Source of the DNA: Humulus lupulus
Taxonomy: Eukaryota > Streptophyta > Magnoliopsida > Rosales > Cannabaceae
Direction of reading: 5' to 3'
Length of the DNA: 64,000 nucleotides
NCBI RefSeq assembly: GCF_963169125.1
Contig: NC_084797.1
Span: 104,681,868-104,745,867 of the forward strand
Numbering within the stretch: the first letter of the stretch is position 1; each line of letters starts with the position of its first letter. Positions 1 through 10,232 of this stretch are shown here, piece by piece. A model generated the notes under the pieces. It had not been told where the DNA came from, did not search any database, and was given only the letters and a program-made list of their open reading frames with translations. A program made the translations under genes and the position numbers.

Positions 1-166
1 TTGGGATCCCAATGTATATAATGAAACGTTATATCTTAACAATAATTTTTATCCCTAAACCACTAATCATACTTACTTATACGATTTTGGCCAAATGACT
101 CGATTAGTGAGTTTAGCACTGTTTACAAGGCACACCGTAATGGTCTCTGGAGTTTAGGGCATTACA
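1..166 (+). repeat. 3' end of the 5' LTR of element A
   Basis: The window opens inside an LTR. It ends in GGGCATTACA directly before a tRNA-Met-type primer site, and the other families here end in the similar GGGCGTTACA. The LTR start lies outside the window. Confidence 0.75.
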
Positions 167-169
167 ACT

Positions 170-181
170 TGGTATTAGAGC
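170..181 (+). other. Primer-binding site of A
   Basis: TGGTATTAGAGC lies three bases after the LTR end. It differs by one base from TGGTATCAGAGC, the usual complement of the initiator tRNA-Met 3' end in plant LTR retrotransposons. The transition is probably decay. Confidence 0.8.
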
Positions 182-667
182 AAGCCAAGGTTTATGGTTC
201 CTAAAGATAAGCTAGGCCTATACACTCATCACTGAAGATAGTTTCACTCAGGGAATGGTCACTATTTATGTGGTTATGTGCTTAACTGCTTAAATAGAAT
301 GTAAATGCTTTACCTACATATTGTATTAGGGAGCATGAGATTATGATAGAGCCTGGCTCTTGACTATATGATTATATGCACCATGAATATATATATATAT
401 GGATGTGATTATATGATTACCTACTCTGTGAATATATAATTGTGATATTTGCATGCTAGAGTTGGAGGCATGGTGTGAATGTTGGAAGAGCTGGGATCCT
501 GATTGATGTATGAATGCCATGAGCATGTTTTTAGCACTGCAAGTTGTTTGTGATTGTGGTGTGGTAAGATTGATCCCATGGGGAAAGCTCTTGATATGCT
601 CGTCATGATTAATGGGTTAAGTTATTGACTGCAGATTCAATCAGCAGGTTTATAGCCAAGGCAGATA
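182..667 (+). other. Untranslated leader of A
   Basis: This is AT-rich leader sequence between the primer site and gag, with a short TA run near 390-402. I see no coding signal or structured RNA in it. Confidence 0.5.
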
Positions 668-1764
668 ATGAGGCCTGGTGGTGGTTATACAGAGGCTGGG
701 AATTACAGCCAGGGTATCAATTCTTCATCTGCTCCTATGAATTTTCAGCAGATGATCACAGATTTGCAATCAAGATTGCAGATGCATGAGAGAGAGATTA
801 AGTGTCTGAAGCAACAATGGAATCTGTTGGGGAGCACTTCTTCCTTGGTTATGCCAGGAGTGGCACCAGCTTTTGCTCAGCCAAGGGTTGAGAACAGATG
901 GGAATTTCTCTGTGGAAGACTCCAGGAGTTTTACCCTCCAGTCTTTGAGGGAGGCCTAGATCCATTCAGAGCTGAGCAATGGATGGGCATGATCAGTTCC
1001 ATTATTGATAGTATGGGACTGGTAGGTCACGATGGGGTGGCTTGTGCGACATTTGTATTGTGAGATGATGCTAGGACATGGTGGGAGGTAGTATCCCAGA
1101 CACGAAACACAGTCATGATGGACTGGAAAGAGGTAGTATCCCAAACTGTTCAATGAAAGATATTACTGTGACATAGCTAAGACCGCTAAGATGAATGAGT
1201 TTTTGAATCTCGTTCAGGGTAATGTATCAGTAATCGAGTATGTTAACAGATTTTGATGGGTTGGCCAAGTTTTCTTTAGACATGGGTTGGCCAAGTTTGA
1301 TTTGATGTGGCTCAGAAGGAAAGGTATGTTCAGGGATTGAATCTTGGAATAGCTCGGGGCATTAGAGTTGCCCCGGTTATGAAATCTCTACCTATCCTCA
1401 GATGGTAGAGAAGGCTCTTGCTGTTGAGAGCATACAAAATGAGAAGAAGAGTGCCAGAGAGCACGGAGCTCAGATAGTGGTATCTCCACTTATTGGAGCA
1501 AGTAAGAATGAAAGCTGGAAGAAAATTTATCCAATTTGCACTCGGTGCAAGAAGCGTGATCCGGGAGAATGCCGAGCAAAGGCATGTTTCCCATGTTATA
1601 TGGTTGGGCATATCATGAAGAGTTGCCCAAGGCTAAGGGAGCATGAGCAAAAGGGGATAGAGTGCTCGATTCCAACTCGAGTGTTTATTCCTAAACAGTT
1701 AGAGTCTGAGACCGAAACTAGTTCTTCTGGGGTGGCAGGTCAGTTTTCTAGTTCTGATTTCTAA
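668..1764 (+). pseudogene. Broken gag of element A
   Basis: Two open pieces remain, 668-1063 and 1402-1764. The first carries the core plant gag motif (VENRWEFLCGRLQEF, then a PVFEGG and AEQWM segment) that lines up with the gag of B at 9467-9864. The frame breaks at a TGA near 1062 and again near 1140-1400. The second piece holds two cysteine clusters (ICTRCKK, then CFPCYMVGHIMKSC), the zinc-knuckle region that binds RNA in the particle. Gag would form the cytoplasmic virus-like particle. The stop and shift count rules out function. Confidence 0.8.
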
Positions 1765-3410
1765 GTTATGCTGATTGGTTTTGGTACCATGTTGTCCCTT
1801 TGTTTGTGGCATATATAGAAGCATAAAGATGTTATGCAGATCACATGGTTATGTAGTGATGGGAAAAGCGATACTTTACTGGTAACCTAATAGATGGGTT
1901 GGAGATTTGGTGAATTATTGTGGAAATGGCTCATCAGTGGTTTTCATGAGTTGGTTATGACTGACTGGCTTGGGTTTAAACCAGGGTATGGATTGGTTAG
2001 CCAAGTGTGGGGCAATTTTAAATAGTAAGGAAAGTATAGTAACTCTTGAGCTTGAGAGTGGGAAGCCTTGTGAAAGTTGGCACTGTGGATGGATTTGATA
2101 TGTCAATGACATTTGTATTGAAAGCTAGAGCTCTAGTGCAGGGAGATGCATGGAACTCTTAGCTAGTGTGGTGGAAACCACTTAGATTGTGCTAACGAAG
2201 TCAGAACAAACTGGATTAGTCTATGAGTTTTTGGATGTGCTTCCAGGGGACTTGCCAGGGTTTCTTTTATATGAAGAGATAGAATGGTGATTGGATTAGT
2301 GCCAGGGATGGAATCAGGTTTAAGGCACTGAATTGAATGGCTTAGCGGAGTTGTAAGAATTAAAGGTTCAGTTATTGAGTAAGATGGAATTCTCTAAGGT
2401 GGACATTGGATCTGGTTAGTACCAGTTAGAGATCAGGGGGAAAGAATATGCAGAAGTCTACTGTTATAACAAATAAGAGCACTGGGAGTGCTGATAATGT
2501 CTTGAGAATTTGTTTGATTCCAAGTGTTTGTAAATCAGATGAACAGAGCATTCAAAGGATTATTTGATTGGGACTTGTCATCGTCTTGGACGATGATATT
2601 GTGGTATTTTCTCTGCGGAGATTTTCCAAGGTTAAGGAACGCCTTAGGGGCAGAAGTGTCCTTGGGTGGCAAAGAATATTTTAGGTGCCTTGGGAATTAA
2701 TTCTGAGTCTTCTTGCAGGTCAGAACCAGTTAGTAGGTCGTTATGACATCTAAGTGACAGAGAAAAGTAATTGCCTATGCAATATGTTGGTTAAAGGATC
2801 TGACCAGAACTAGAGTAGAGTTTCTGGTGGGCTAAGTGGCCAGTTTTATGTTTGAGATTATCATTTCGGAAAGGATTAGAAGGAAAGATGATTAAGTGAA
2901 CCACGGATAAGAAAGACTGAGGAGTAAGTCTTAGCTGGATTAGCTAAGGATTATACAGTGTCAGATATCAAATTTATTGTGGTATAGGGTTGGATTTGGA
3001 TTCCGATTGACACCGAAATTAATTGGGACATTCTGGATGAATCTCATGCTATTCTTCTATTCTCTTCATTCAGCCATTATGGAAATGTAACATGATACGA
3101 AAGCTTTATAGTGTTGGCCTGAGATGGAGAGGGATGTAATGGAATGCATGGTAAAGTTCTTAGCCTGATAGCAGGTCAGATCACAGTGTCATAAATCGGT
3201 GAGGCCATTGTAGCCTTTGAGTATTTCATAATGGAAATAGGAGAGCATCGCGATGGGTTTCGCGGTGGGTTTACCCAGGTTAGTGGGTCAGAGCGAATTG
3301 GCATTGGGTCATTGTGGACTAGTTTTTCCAGGTGAGTTCACTTCTATTAATGAGAGTAAATTATACAGCTGATTAGTAATCAAATCCCTATGTGTGAAAG
3401 AGATGGTATG
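1765..3410 (+). pseudogene. Decayed protease-RT-integrase remnant of element A
   Basis: There is no long open frame, but short matches appear in the right order. A GMDWLAKCGAIL stretch near 1987-2021 corresponds to the segment following the aspartic protease in B. An SKVDIGSG stretch near 2395 is the RT motif written SKIDLRSG in B. A MGFAVGLP stretch near 3253 corresponds to the integrase core start MDFVVGLP. Spacing is much shorter than in an intact pol, so internal deletions have occurred. It ends where B is inserted, so the rest of integrase and the chromodomain are missing. Confidence 0.65.
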
Positions 3411-5444
3411 TGTAACGCCCTACTTCCTTAGAGCCGTTACTAAGTGAGTTTAAAAACGTGCTTCCAACTCGCTAATCGAGGTTTTAAGTCAAACAGTGTA
3501 ATTAAGCCATAAACAGAGGAAAAATGTAGAATTAACTCCATATCATTGAAGATCATAAAAATTTGACACCTGGGATCCAAAAATACAGTTTAGAAATATT
3601 TACAACATAAAAACTGTACTAAGTCAGATAAACAACAAAATCTAAGTTCATTTACAAGCATCTCCCAAAATCCTCTGGCTGTGGCAGCCAGGCTGGCCAA
3701 ACATGTACACGCCGCCTCACGCCTGCTGTACTCATAGTTGGTTGATCTTCTCTTTACCCTGACCAGCACCACAGAGCATCTGTTAGCCGAAGCCCAGCAA
3801 GAAAACCGACAAACAGATAACATATGCAACACATTTATCAAGCATATAAACAGGCCACCAATTGGATGAACACATACGGCCTAGCCGTCCCAGGCGTTAC
3901 CAAGCCCTGGATATGCGGACCCGTATAGAATACATATAGCATAGCAAGCAAGTATAGAATTCTAACATAGTCAGTTAAAGGGCTACGCCCTGCAGTTCTA
4001 ACATATTGGGCTCAGCCCTGCATATCAATTCTATTCAAATACATTGGGCTCAGCCCTGCACACAAGCTCTATGGGAACAAGGGTTTTCTTACTTGAGTTC
4101 CGAGCTTTCTGAGCACCGATGCCCCGAGCACAGTCCTCTAATGCGAGCCTCGCCGAAACCCTAGTCACAACACATTAACAATGTCCATCCATCAAATTCT
4201 AATCCACTAAATAACTTCGAGCCATAACCCTAACCTCCGGGACATTGAATTCTATCAATCCGGGTGATAAAATCCATCCCGAGCCTTACCCCTTGAGTTC
4301 CTAAGCCTAAAATACCCTTAAAAACTCAAACTGGCACTAAGGGCCGCGGCCCCACCCACAAGAGTTGTGGCTAGCCTCGAAACAGAGGCTAGCACCACAC
4401 TGACCCCAACACGGGCCACGGTGCGCGCACCAAGCACCGCGGCGCGCATGAACCTCTCGGCCACCCATGGCCGCGGCGCACCCCTCCTAGGGCCGCGGCT
4501 CTCACCTCCAAACCCAGATTTTTCCACCATTTTTCCACACTTTTCCTCAAGCCAATTCACCCAAAACTCATCTATTAAACCCAGATAACTAACATAATTA
4601 TTTCAGCTTAGTAACAGCACCAAAACCCCATTGAATCCTACTTCAAAACTCAGCCAAAATTCTCAAAAAGTAAACCAATCTTGACTAACATGCAATCCAC
4701 AAAACCAGCAGAAATTCAAGACCAAACCTTAATAATTAGAACTTACCTCTTGCTGAATTAAGATTCTGAACCATTCCCCCCCTATGCTTCAATCTTCAAG
4801 CTTCAAGTTCCCTTAAATTTCCCCAGCTGAAATCCCTTAGCTTTAAGTTACTTTCCCTTAAGTTTCCCTTTGAATTTTCCTTAGAGAGTAAAGAAGAGAA
4901 GAAGATAAAAGCTATCTCAGTTATGAAAGAGTGTGTATGTCGGTTTCCCCAAGGTTCTAAGTAATTCCTCCTTTTTTGTTTTACTTAACTTAAGTCTAAA
5001 GGGTTACCTCAAGGCTCGGGGTACCAAAACGTCCCCGAGGGCAAAATGGTAAATTTCCCCAATATTCCCGCCTAGACATTCTATCCTCAAATATATCTCC
5101 AAATATTTATTTCCATGTCCCGACAATCCCATAAAACACCTAGTACCCAAATTACCCCTCGACTCGCCCTGAATCCGAATCTCAACCCTGTTGTGACTTT
5201 CTGACTAACCGCTCACCAGGACTGTCTCGGTCCGTGCTACACAGACATATCACATATATATAACATTTATCACATTTATACCCCTAATATCCAGATGGGG
5301 TCCACATGCATATTTAACTTAACTAAACATGCATCATAATCATATTTACACATAAATCCACATATTAGCATATTAAATCATTTATTGCCCTCCAGGCACA
5401 CTAATCAAGGTCCTAAGCCCGATTAGCAAATTCGGGTCGTTACA
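3411..5444 (-). repeat. 3' LTR of element B
   Basis: This is a 2034-bp LTR. In element orientation it starts TGTAACGACCCGAATT (at 5444) and ends GGGCGTTACA (at 3411), with TG...CA termini. It is directly preceded by a polypurine tract. It contains a GC-rich CCGCGG cluster (4340-4500). Relatives here are solo LTRs E and I and the partner fragment at 45962-46377. No plausible gene lies in it; the short open frames are chance or conserved LTR sequence. Confidence 0.92.
4340..4500. other. GC-rich CCGCGG cluster inside B LTR
   Basis: Four CCGCGG palindromes sit in about 160 bp (for example GGGCCGCGGCCCC and GGCCGCGGCGCACC) within an otherwise AT-rich LTR. Similar clusters occupy equivalent places in LTRs C, E and I. 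Confidence 0.8.
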
Positions 5445-5445
5445 A

Positions 5446-5460
5446 CTATCCCCTCCTTAC
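5446..5460 (-). other. Polypurine tract of B
   Basis: On the minus strand GTAAGGAGGGGATAG lies one base before the 3' LTR. This is the plus-strand DNA primer of reverse transcription. It matches the tract of element C at 40782-40794. Confidence 0.88.
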
Positions 5461-5479
5461 AGAAATTTCATCCTCGAAA

Positions 5480-6676
5480 TTACTTGAACAACTCGGGGTA
5501 CAGCTCCCTCATCTCTGACTCAAGTTCCCACGTCGCCTCTTCAACCTTGCTGTTTCTCCACAGCACTTTCACCAAGGCGATGGTCTTGTTCCTCAAGACT
5601 TTATCTTTTCGGTCAAGAATCTGAACTGGCTTCTCCTCATAGGATAAATCCTGATCAAGCTCCAGATTCTCAAAACTTAGAACATGCGTTGAGTCTGACA
5701 TATACTTCCGGAGCATGGATACATGGAAAACATCATGAACCCCTGATAAAGCCGAAGGCATCGCTAGTCTATAAGCTACCTCTCCAACCCATTCTAGAAT
5801 CTCGAAGGGGCTAATAAACCTAGGGCTCAACTTGCCCCGAACACCAAACCATTTCACACCTCTCATGGGTGAAACCCTAAGGAACACATGATCACCAACC
5901 TGAAACTCCATGCTCCTGCGTCTCAAGTCTGAATAACTTTTCTGTCGACTCTGGGAGGCGAGCATACGCGCTCTAATCTTTTCAACTGCCTCATTGGTCC
6001 TCTGAACCATCTCCGGACCCAAATACCTCCTCTCACCTGTCTCATCCTAATGAATAGGTGATCTACACCTCCTTCCATAAAGCATCTCGTACAGAGCCAC
6101 ACCAATGGCCGCCTAATAACTGTTGTTGTACGAGAACTCGATCAAAGGGAGATACTTACTCCACGATCCCCCAAAGTCAAGCACACAGGCTCACAGCAGA
6201 TCCTCCAATATCTGAATCATCCTCTCAGACTGCCCATCCGTCTGAGGATGATAAGCGGTACTAAACCGTAACTGCATGCCCATAGCCTTCTGCAGACTCT
6301 CCCAAAACTTGGAGGTGAAGGTGAGGTCTCTGTCCGACACTATCGATCTCGGAGCCCCATGAAGTCGAACAATCTCCCTCACATACAACTCAGCATATTG
6401 CTCCACAGTATAAATTGTCCTAACAGGCAAAAAGTGGGCGGACTTGGTATACCTATCCACAATCACCCACACTGGGTCATGCTGTCCCACAGTTCTTGGT
6501 AAACCAACTACGAAATCCATAGTAATATCTTCCCACTTCCATTTTAGAATCCCCAAAGGCTGCAATAACCTCGCTGGCCTCTGGTGCTCAGCCTTAACCT
6601 GCTGACAAGTTAAGTACTTAGCCACATAATCCACCACATCCCTCTTCATGCCCGACCACCAATACAGAGCTCTCAA
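5480..6676 (-). pseudogene. Integrase and chromodomain-like tail of element B
   Basis: The frame runs from 6676 down to 5480. It opens with the end of the integrase zinc region (YLTCQQVKAEHQRP). The catalytic core follows: D in MDFVVGLP, D in VSDRDLTF, E in DGQSERMI. The C-terminal part has GKLSPRFISPFEIL and the tail LVKVLWRNSKVEEATWE, the chromodomain-like segment that ties chromoviruses to chromatin during insertion. Three in-frame stops interrupt it between 6191 and 6022: after LEDLL, in the SY(stop)AA stretch, and after SPIH. The gene is therefore dead, although reading frame is kept across the stops. Confidence 0.88.
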
Positions 6677-7688
6677 GTCCTAGTACATTTTCATCGAACC
6701 CGGGTGCAAAGAATAGGGAGTGGTATGTGATTCATCCAAGATCTCTCACCGGATACCAGAATCCATCGGAACTCAGATCTGACCCCTGTACTTTAGTAAC
6801 CCCATCTCTGAAATGGAAAATTCCTTTGTCGCTCCGACTAAGGCACTCTCCCTATTGCCTCGCAACTGAGAATCCTTCCCCTGTGCTTCCTTGATCCTCT
6901 CAAGGAGTGTAGACTGAAGAGTGATGTTGGCCAACTGACCAACCACCAACTCTATACCTGCTCTGGTCATGTCCTCAGCTAACTTATCAAATATTTGCCT
7001 CGAGCTAAATAACTGCCCTGGGCCCTTCCGACTCAATGCATCAGCTACTACATTTGCCTTCCCAGGATGGTAAAGGATATCACAATCATAATCCTTAGCC
7101 AATTCCAGCCACCGCCTCTGGCGCATATTCAGGTCCTTCTAGATAAAGAAATACTTTAGACTCTTATGGTCGGTGTATATCTCGCACTTCTCACCATACA
7201 GATAATGCCTCCAAATCTTTAGTGCAAGCACCACCGCTGCCAACTTCAGGTCATGCGTAGGATATCTCTGCTCATATTCCTTCAACTATCTCAATGCATA
7301 GGCTATCACCTTGCTAGCTTGCATCAACACGCACCCCAAACCCTGCCTGGATGCATCACAGTAGACCACAAACTTTTCATTCTCTGTCGGCAAGCTTAAC
7401 AATGGCGCAGTAATCAGTCACCGCTTCAGTTCCTTAAAACTGTTCTCACATCTATCCGTCCAAACATACCTTGTCTTCTTCTTTGTCAGTTCTGACAATG
7501 GCGTAGCTATTCCAGAGAACCCCTCAACAAACCGCCGATAATACCCTGCTAAACCCAGAAAGCTTCTTACTTCAGGAACACTGCTCGGTCTAGGCTAATC
7601 TCCGACCGCCTCAATCTTACTTGGGTCAACCAGAATCCCCTCCTTACTGACGATATGGCCTAGAAATGTAACTTGCGGCAACCAGAAC
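6677..7688 (-). pseudogene. RNase H region of element B
   Basis: The best-preserved piece is 6773-7126, with the Ty3/gypsy signature MRQRRWLEL and the motif YHPGKANVVADALSRK that closes RNase H. Between 7127 and 7688 the sequence still resembles the RT thumb and RNase H start but is broken by stops. It is in a different frame from the upstream RT, so at least one indel separates them. Confidence 0.8.
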
Positions 7689-8825
7689 TCACTTACTGAA
7701 CTTCGCATATAACTTATGCTCTCTCAACCGTTGTAGAACCAACCACAGATGCTGCTCGTGCTCCATCTCTAACTGAGAGTACACTAAGATGTCGTCGATG
7801 GATACTATCACAAACTTGTCCAGATAATCCTTGAAAACCATATTCATCATGTCCATGAAAGCTGCTGGGGCATTGGTTAATCCAAAGGACATAACCAGAA
7901 ATTCATAGTGTCCATACCTCGTCCAAAAAGCAGTCTTTGGTATGTCCTCCTCTTTAATCCTTAACTGATGGTAACCTGATCGAAGATCTATCTTGGAAAA
8001 CACGGTTCTTCCATGTAGCTGATCAAATAAATCATCAATCCTAGGCAGTGGATACTTGTTCTTAATGGTTAACTTATTCAGCTCCCTATAATCAATACAC
8101 ATCCTAAGGGACCCATCCTTCTTCTTAACGAACAACACCGACGCACCCCATGGTGATAAACTCGGTCTAATGAACCCCAAATCAAGTAACTCCTGCAACT
8201 GAGTCTTCAACTCCTTTAGCTCCACCGGAGCCATTCTGTAGGGTGTCCTAGATACTGGCTCCGCTCCTGGTACCAACTCTATAACAAAGTCAATCTCCCT
8301 CTGCGGCGACAACGCTGGTAAATCTGCTGGAAAAAAATCTGGAAACTCACACACCAACCTTGTATCACTCGGTCCAACCGACACCACCCTAGAAGTATCC
8401 ACAATGATTGCCAGAAATCCTATGCAACCTTCCTGCATCAGGTCCCTAGCCCTTAAGGCTGAAATCATTGGTACACGCGGTCCACTAACTGACCCCACAA
8501 ACACAAAGGGTACCTCCCCTTCTGGTTCAAAAGTCACCATTCTGCGCTTGCAATCAATCGTTGCCCCATACTTGGATAGCCAATCCATTCCCAAAATCAT
8601 ATCAAAATCATCCATCTCTAGCTTAATCAAATCAACAGAAAACTCCCTACCATCTACCTCTACTGGCAATGCCCTAATCCACATCCTAGAGACTACCAGT
8701 TCTCCTATTGGCAACAAGGTTTGAAATCCCCTAGCATACACACCACTAGGTCTACAAAGCTGATCTATCACTCTAGCAGATACAAATGAATGGGTAGCCC
8801 CTGAATCAAACAATGCAGTATACAA
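7689..8825 (-). pseudogene. Protease and reverse transcriptase of element B
   Basis: This is the longest open piece of B, 378 codons. It starts in the aspartic protease (active-site motif DSGATHSF) and continues through [11 protein letters not shown] follows, with the finger and palm motifs [30 protein letters not shown] and the catalytic pair in SIDDILVYS (usual form FIDD; here F is S). Protease would cut the Gag-Pol polyprotein and RT would copy the RNA in the particle. The domain order is normal for Ty3/gypsy. It lacks a start of its own because it was part of a longer polyprotein now broken on both sides. Confidence 0.9.
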
Positions 8826-9424
8826 AAAACCAGCACTAGAGATCTAACCTGTCACAACTGAGGGGCTAGCCTCCGCCTCAGTCTGTGTCAAAGCGAATAC
8901 CCTGGCAGGAGCAAGACTGTCACTCTGGTTCTGCTCCTCCTTCTTAACTTGAGGGCAATCCCTCTTCAGATGGCTGGCACTCCCACAAACAAAGCAGGCC
9001 CTGATCCTGCACTTACCCTGGTATCGACGCCTGCACCGTGGACACATAGGAAAGCTCCTCCAGTTATCACTGCCATCCTGACGGCCAATAGAAGCACCCC
9101 GCACTTTCCTATCAGAACTAGGAGGAGTAAATGAATTTGGAACCCTTATTTTCTACTCATTGGGGCCACTGCCCCGATTAGACCCAAAAAAAGGAGGCAC
9201 CGTCCTCCTGGCATCGCGCCTAACAGCGGTGTCCTTCCATATCTGATCCTCAGCCCTCTCTGCAGTAAGGGCCTTATCCACCGCTTGGGCATAAGTAGTA
9301 GTCGCTGGAATCAACGTAATATTCACATCACGGGCGATCATCACATTCAACCCTGTATAAATCTATCTCTCCTGGCTGCATCCATTGGCACTAAGTCTGG
9401 CGCAAACTTCGCCAGTCTGTCGAA

Positions 9425-9486
9425 TCCCAAGGCGTACTCAGTAACTGATAACTTGTTCTGAGTCAGTTACTGAGTACGCCTTGGGA
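9425..9486. repeat. Perfect 24-bp inverted repeat inside B gag
   Basis: Arms 9425-9448 and 9463-9486 are exact reverse complements of each other, with a 14-base loop (9449-9462). Read on the minus strand, the arm at 9425-9448 encodes the expected gag peptide SVTEYALG. The other arm replaces the normal upstream codons and shifts the frame, so it is a copied, inverted duplicate. Confidence 0.95.
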
Positions 9487-9859
9487 CTGCTATGCTGTAG
9501 TATTTCTCATAAAAGATACTCTTAAATTCCTCCCATGTCATGATTGCAACATTCCTCCGCTGACTCACCACATCCCACCAGATGTGGGCATCCTCCCTAA
9601 GCATATATCTCGCACAAGCAACCCTTTCACTTCCTTCGACCCTCATAAAGTCTAAGATCAAGGAAATCATGTTCATCCACTGCTCTGCCCGCAGCGGGTC
9701 CGATCCACCCTCAAAGGTAGGAGGTTGTTGCTTCCTGAATCTTTCGTACAAGGGTTCCCACCTGTTCTCAATAACAGGCTGAACCGGCACTGGCGCCACA
9801 TTCTGCTGTATTGGCAACCCTGTAACCTGTGGAGGGGCCTGTTGCCTCATCTGACGGAG

Positions 9860-9864
9860 TTCTT
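9860..9864. other. Left target-site duplication of element C (TTCTT)
   Basis: TTCTT directly precedes the C LTR start TGTAACGACCC and recurs at 45498-45502 directly after the C LTR end GGGCGTTACA. The B gag reads through when the insertion and one copy are removed. Confidence 0.95.
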
Positions 9865-10146
9865 TGTAACGACCCAAAATTACTATTAAGGCTTAAGGGC
9901 CTTGATTAGTGTGTCGGGAGGGCATAATTGGAGGTTAAGAGAATTAATGGTAAGAAAGCATGAATATGGATATTGGATAAGTAGGTGGGCCCCGTTTGGC
10001 TGGTAAGGGCATAATTGTAATTTTGGCCCGTTAGGGCGTAAACGTGATTATGTGTGATAAAATTGTTGAGACCACATTATTATGTGGATAGGTGGATATA
10101 TATATGCATATGTGTGTGTTTGTAGCTTTCGGCACGAGGCGATCCT
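9865..10146 (+). repeat. 5' LTR of C, left piece
   Basis: It begins TGTAACGACCCAAAATT and matches 40796-41081 closely, down to CACGAGGCGATCCT where element D begins. The next roughly 585 bp of the LTR are missing on the other side of D. Confidence 0.93.
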
Positions 10147-10211
10147 TGTAACGTCCTACGTTTTCGGGTACCTTTAAACGACTCGGGTCGGGAATTTTCC
10201 CCCGGGTTAAG

Positions 10212-10232
10212 AATATTATTTTAAATAATATT
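10212..10232. repeat. 21-nt palindrome near D LTR start
   Basis: AATATTATTT and AAATAATATT flank a single central T. The same palindrome recurs at 19767-19787 in the other D LTR and, with a changed centre, in both F LTRs (48719-48739 and 58595-58615). Confidence 0.85.

Larger units (their letters stand above)
1..3410 (+). mobile_element. Element A: old Ty3/gypsy chromovirus, 5' part only
   Basis: This is the 5' part of a decayed plus-strand LTR retrotransposon. In order it holds the end of a 5' LTR, a tRNA-Met-like primer site, a gag with zinc-knuckle remnants, then traces of protease, RT and integrase. It stops abruptly at 3410 where the LTR of element B begins, so B inserted into it. Its 3' half and 3' LTR are not found on the far side of B, where a deletion junction lies at 46377. 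The gag resembles that of B, so A and B are relatives. It is among the oldest elements here, judging by its many stops and indels. Confidence 0.85.
3411..9864 (-). mobile_element. Element B, left part (Ty3/gypsy chromovirus, minus strand)
   Basis: Read on the minus strand this is the larger part of a chromovirus: gag from 9864 downwards, then protease, RT, RNase H, integrase, chromodomain-like tail, polypurine tract and 3' LTR. The upstream part of gag, the primer site and a 5' LTR fragment are at 45498-46377. Element C (9865-45497) split the gag and duplicated TTCTT. The two B LTR copies differ at about 20 of 416 overlapping bases by eye. The left flank is GTATG (3406-3410); the matching duplication cannot be checked because the right end is lost. 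Confidence 0.9.
8844..9864 (-). pseudogene. Gag of element B, cut by element C
   Basis: The frame entering from 9864 is the middle of gag: VIENRWEPLYERF, PTFEGGSDPLRAEQW, AHIWWDVVSQRRN. The N-terminal residues are encoded at 45503-45700 beyond element C. The frame ends at 9467, next to a 24-bp foldback that also shifts the frame. Downstream pieces (9153-9350, 8844-9104) hold a basic stretch and the cysteine clusters FPMCPRCRRR and CFVCGSASHLKRDC. The ATG at 9875-9877 is created by the junction with C and is not the real start. Confidence 0.88.

Noticed and set aside
4318..4588. Overlapping open frames on both strands in the B LTR
   Set aside because: Open only because the GC-rich CCGCGG cluster lacks stop codons; no start context or homology.
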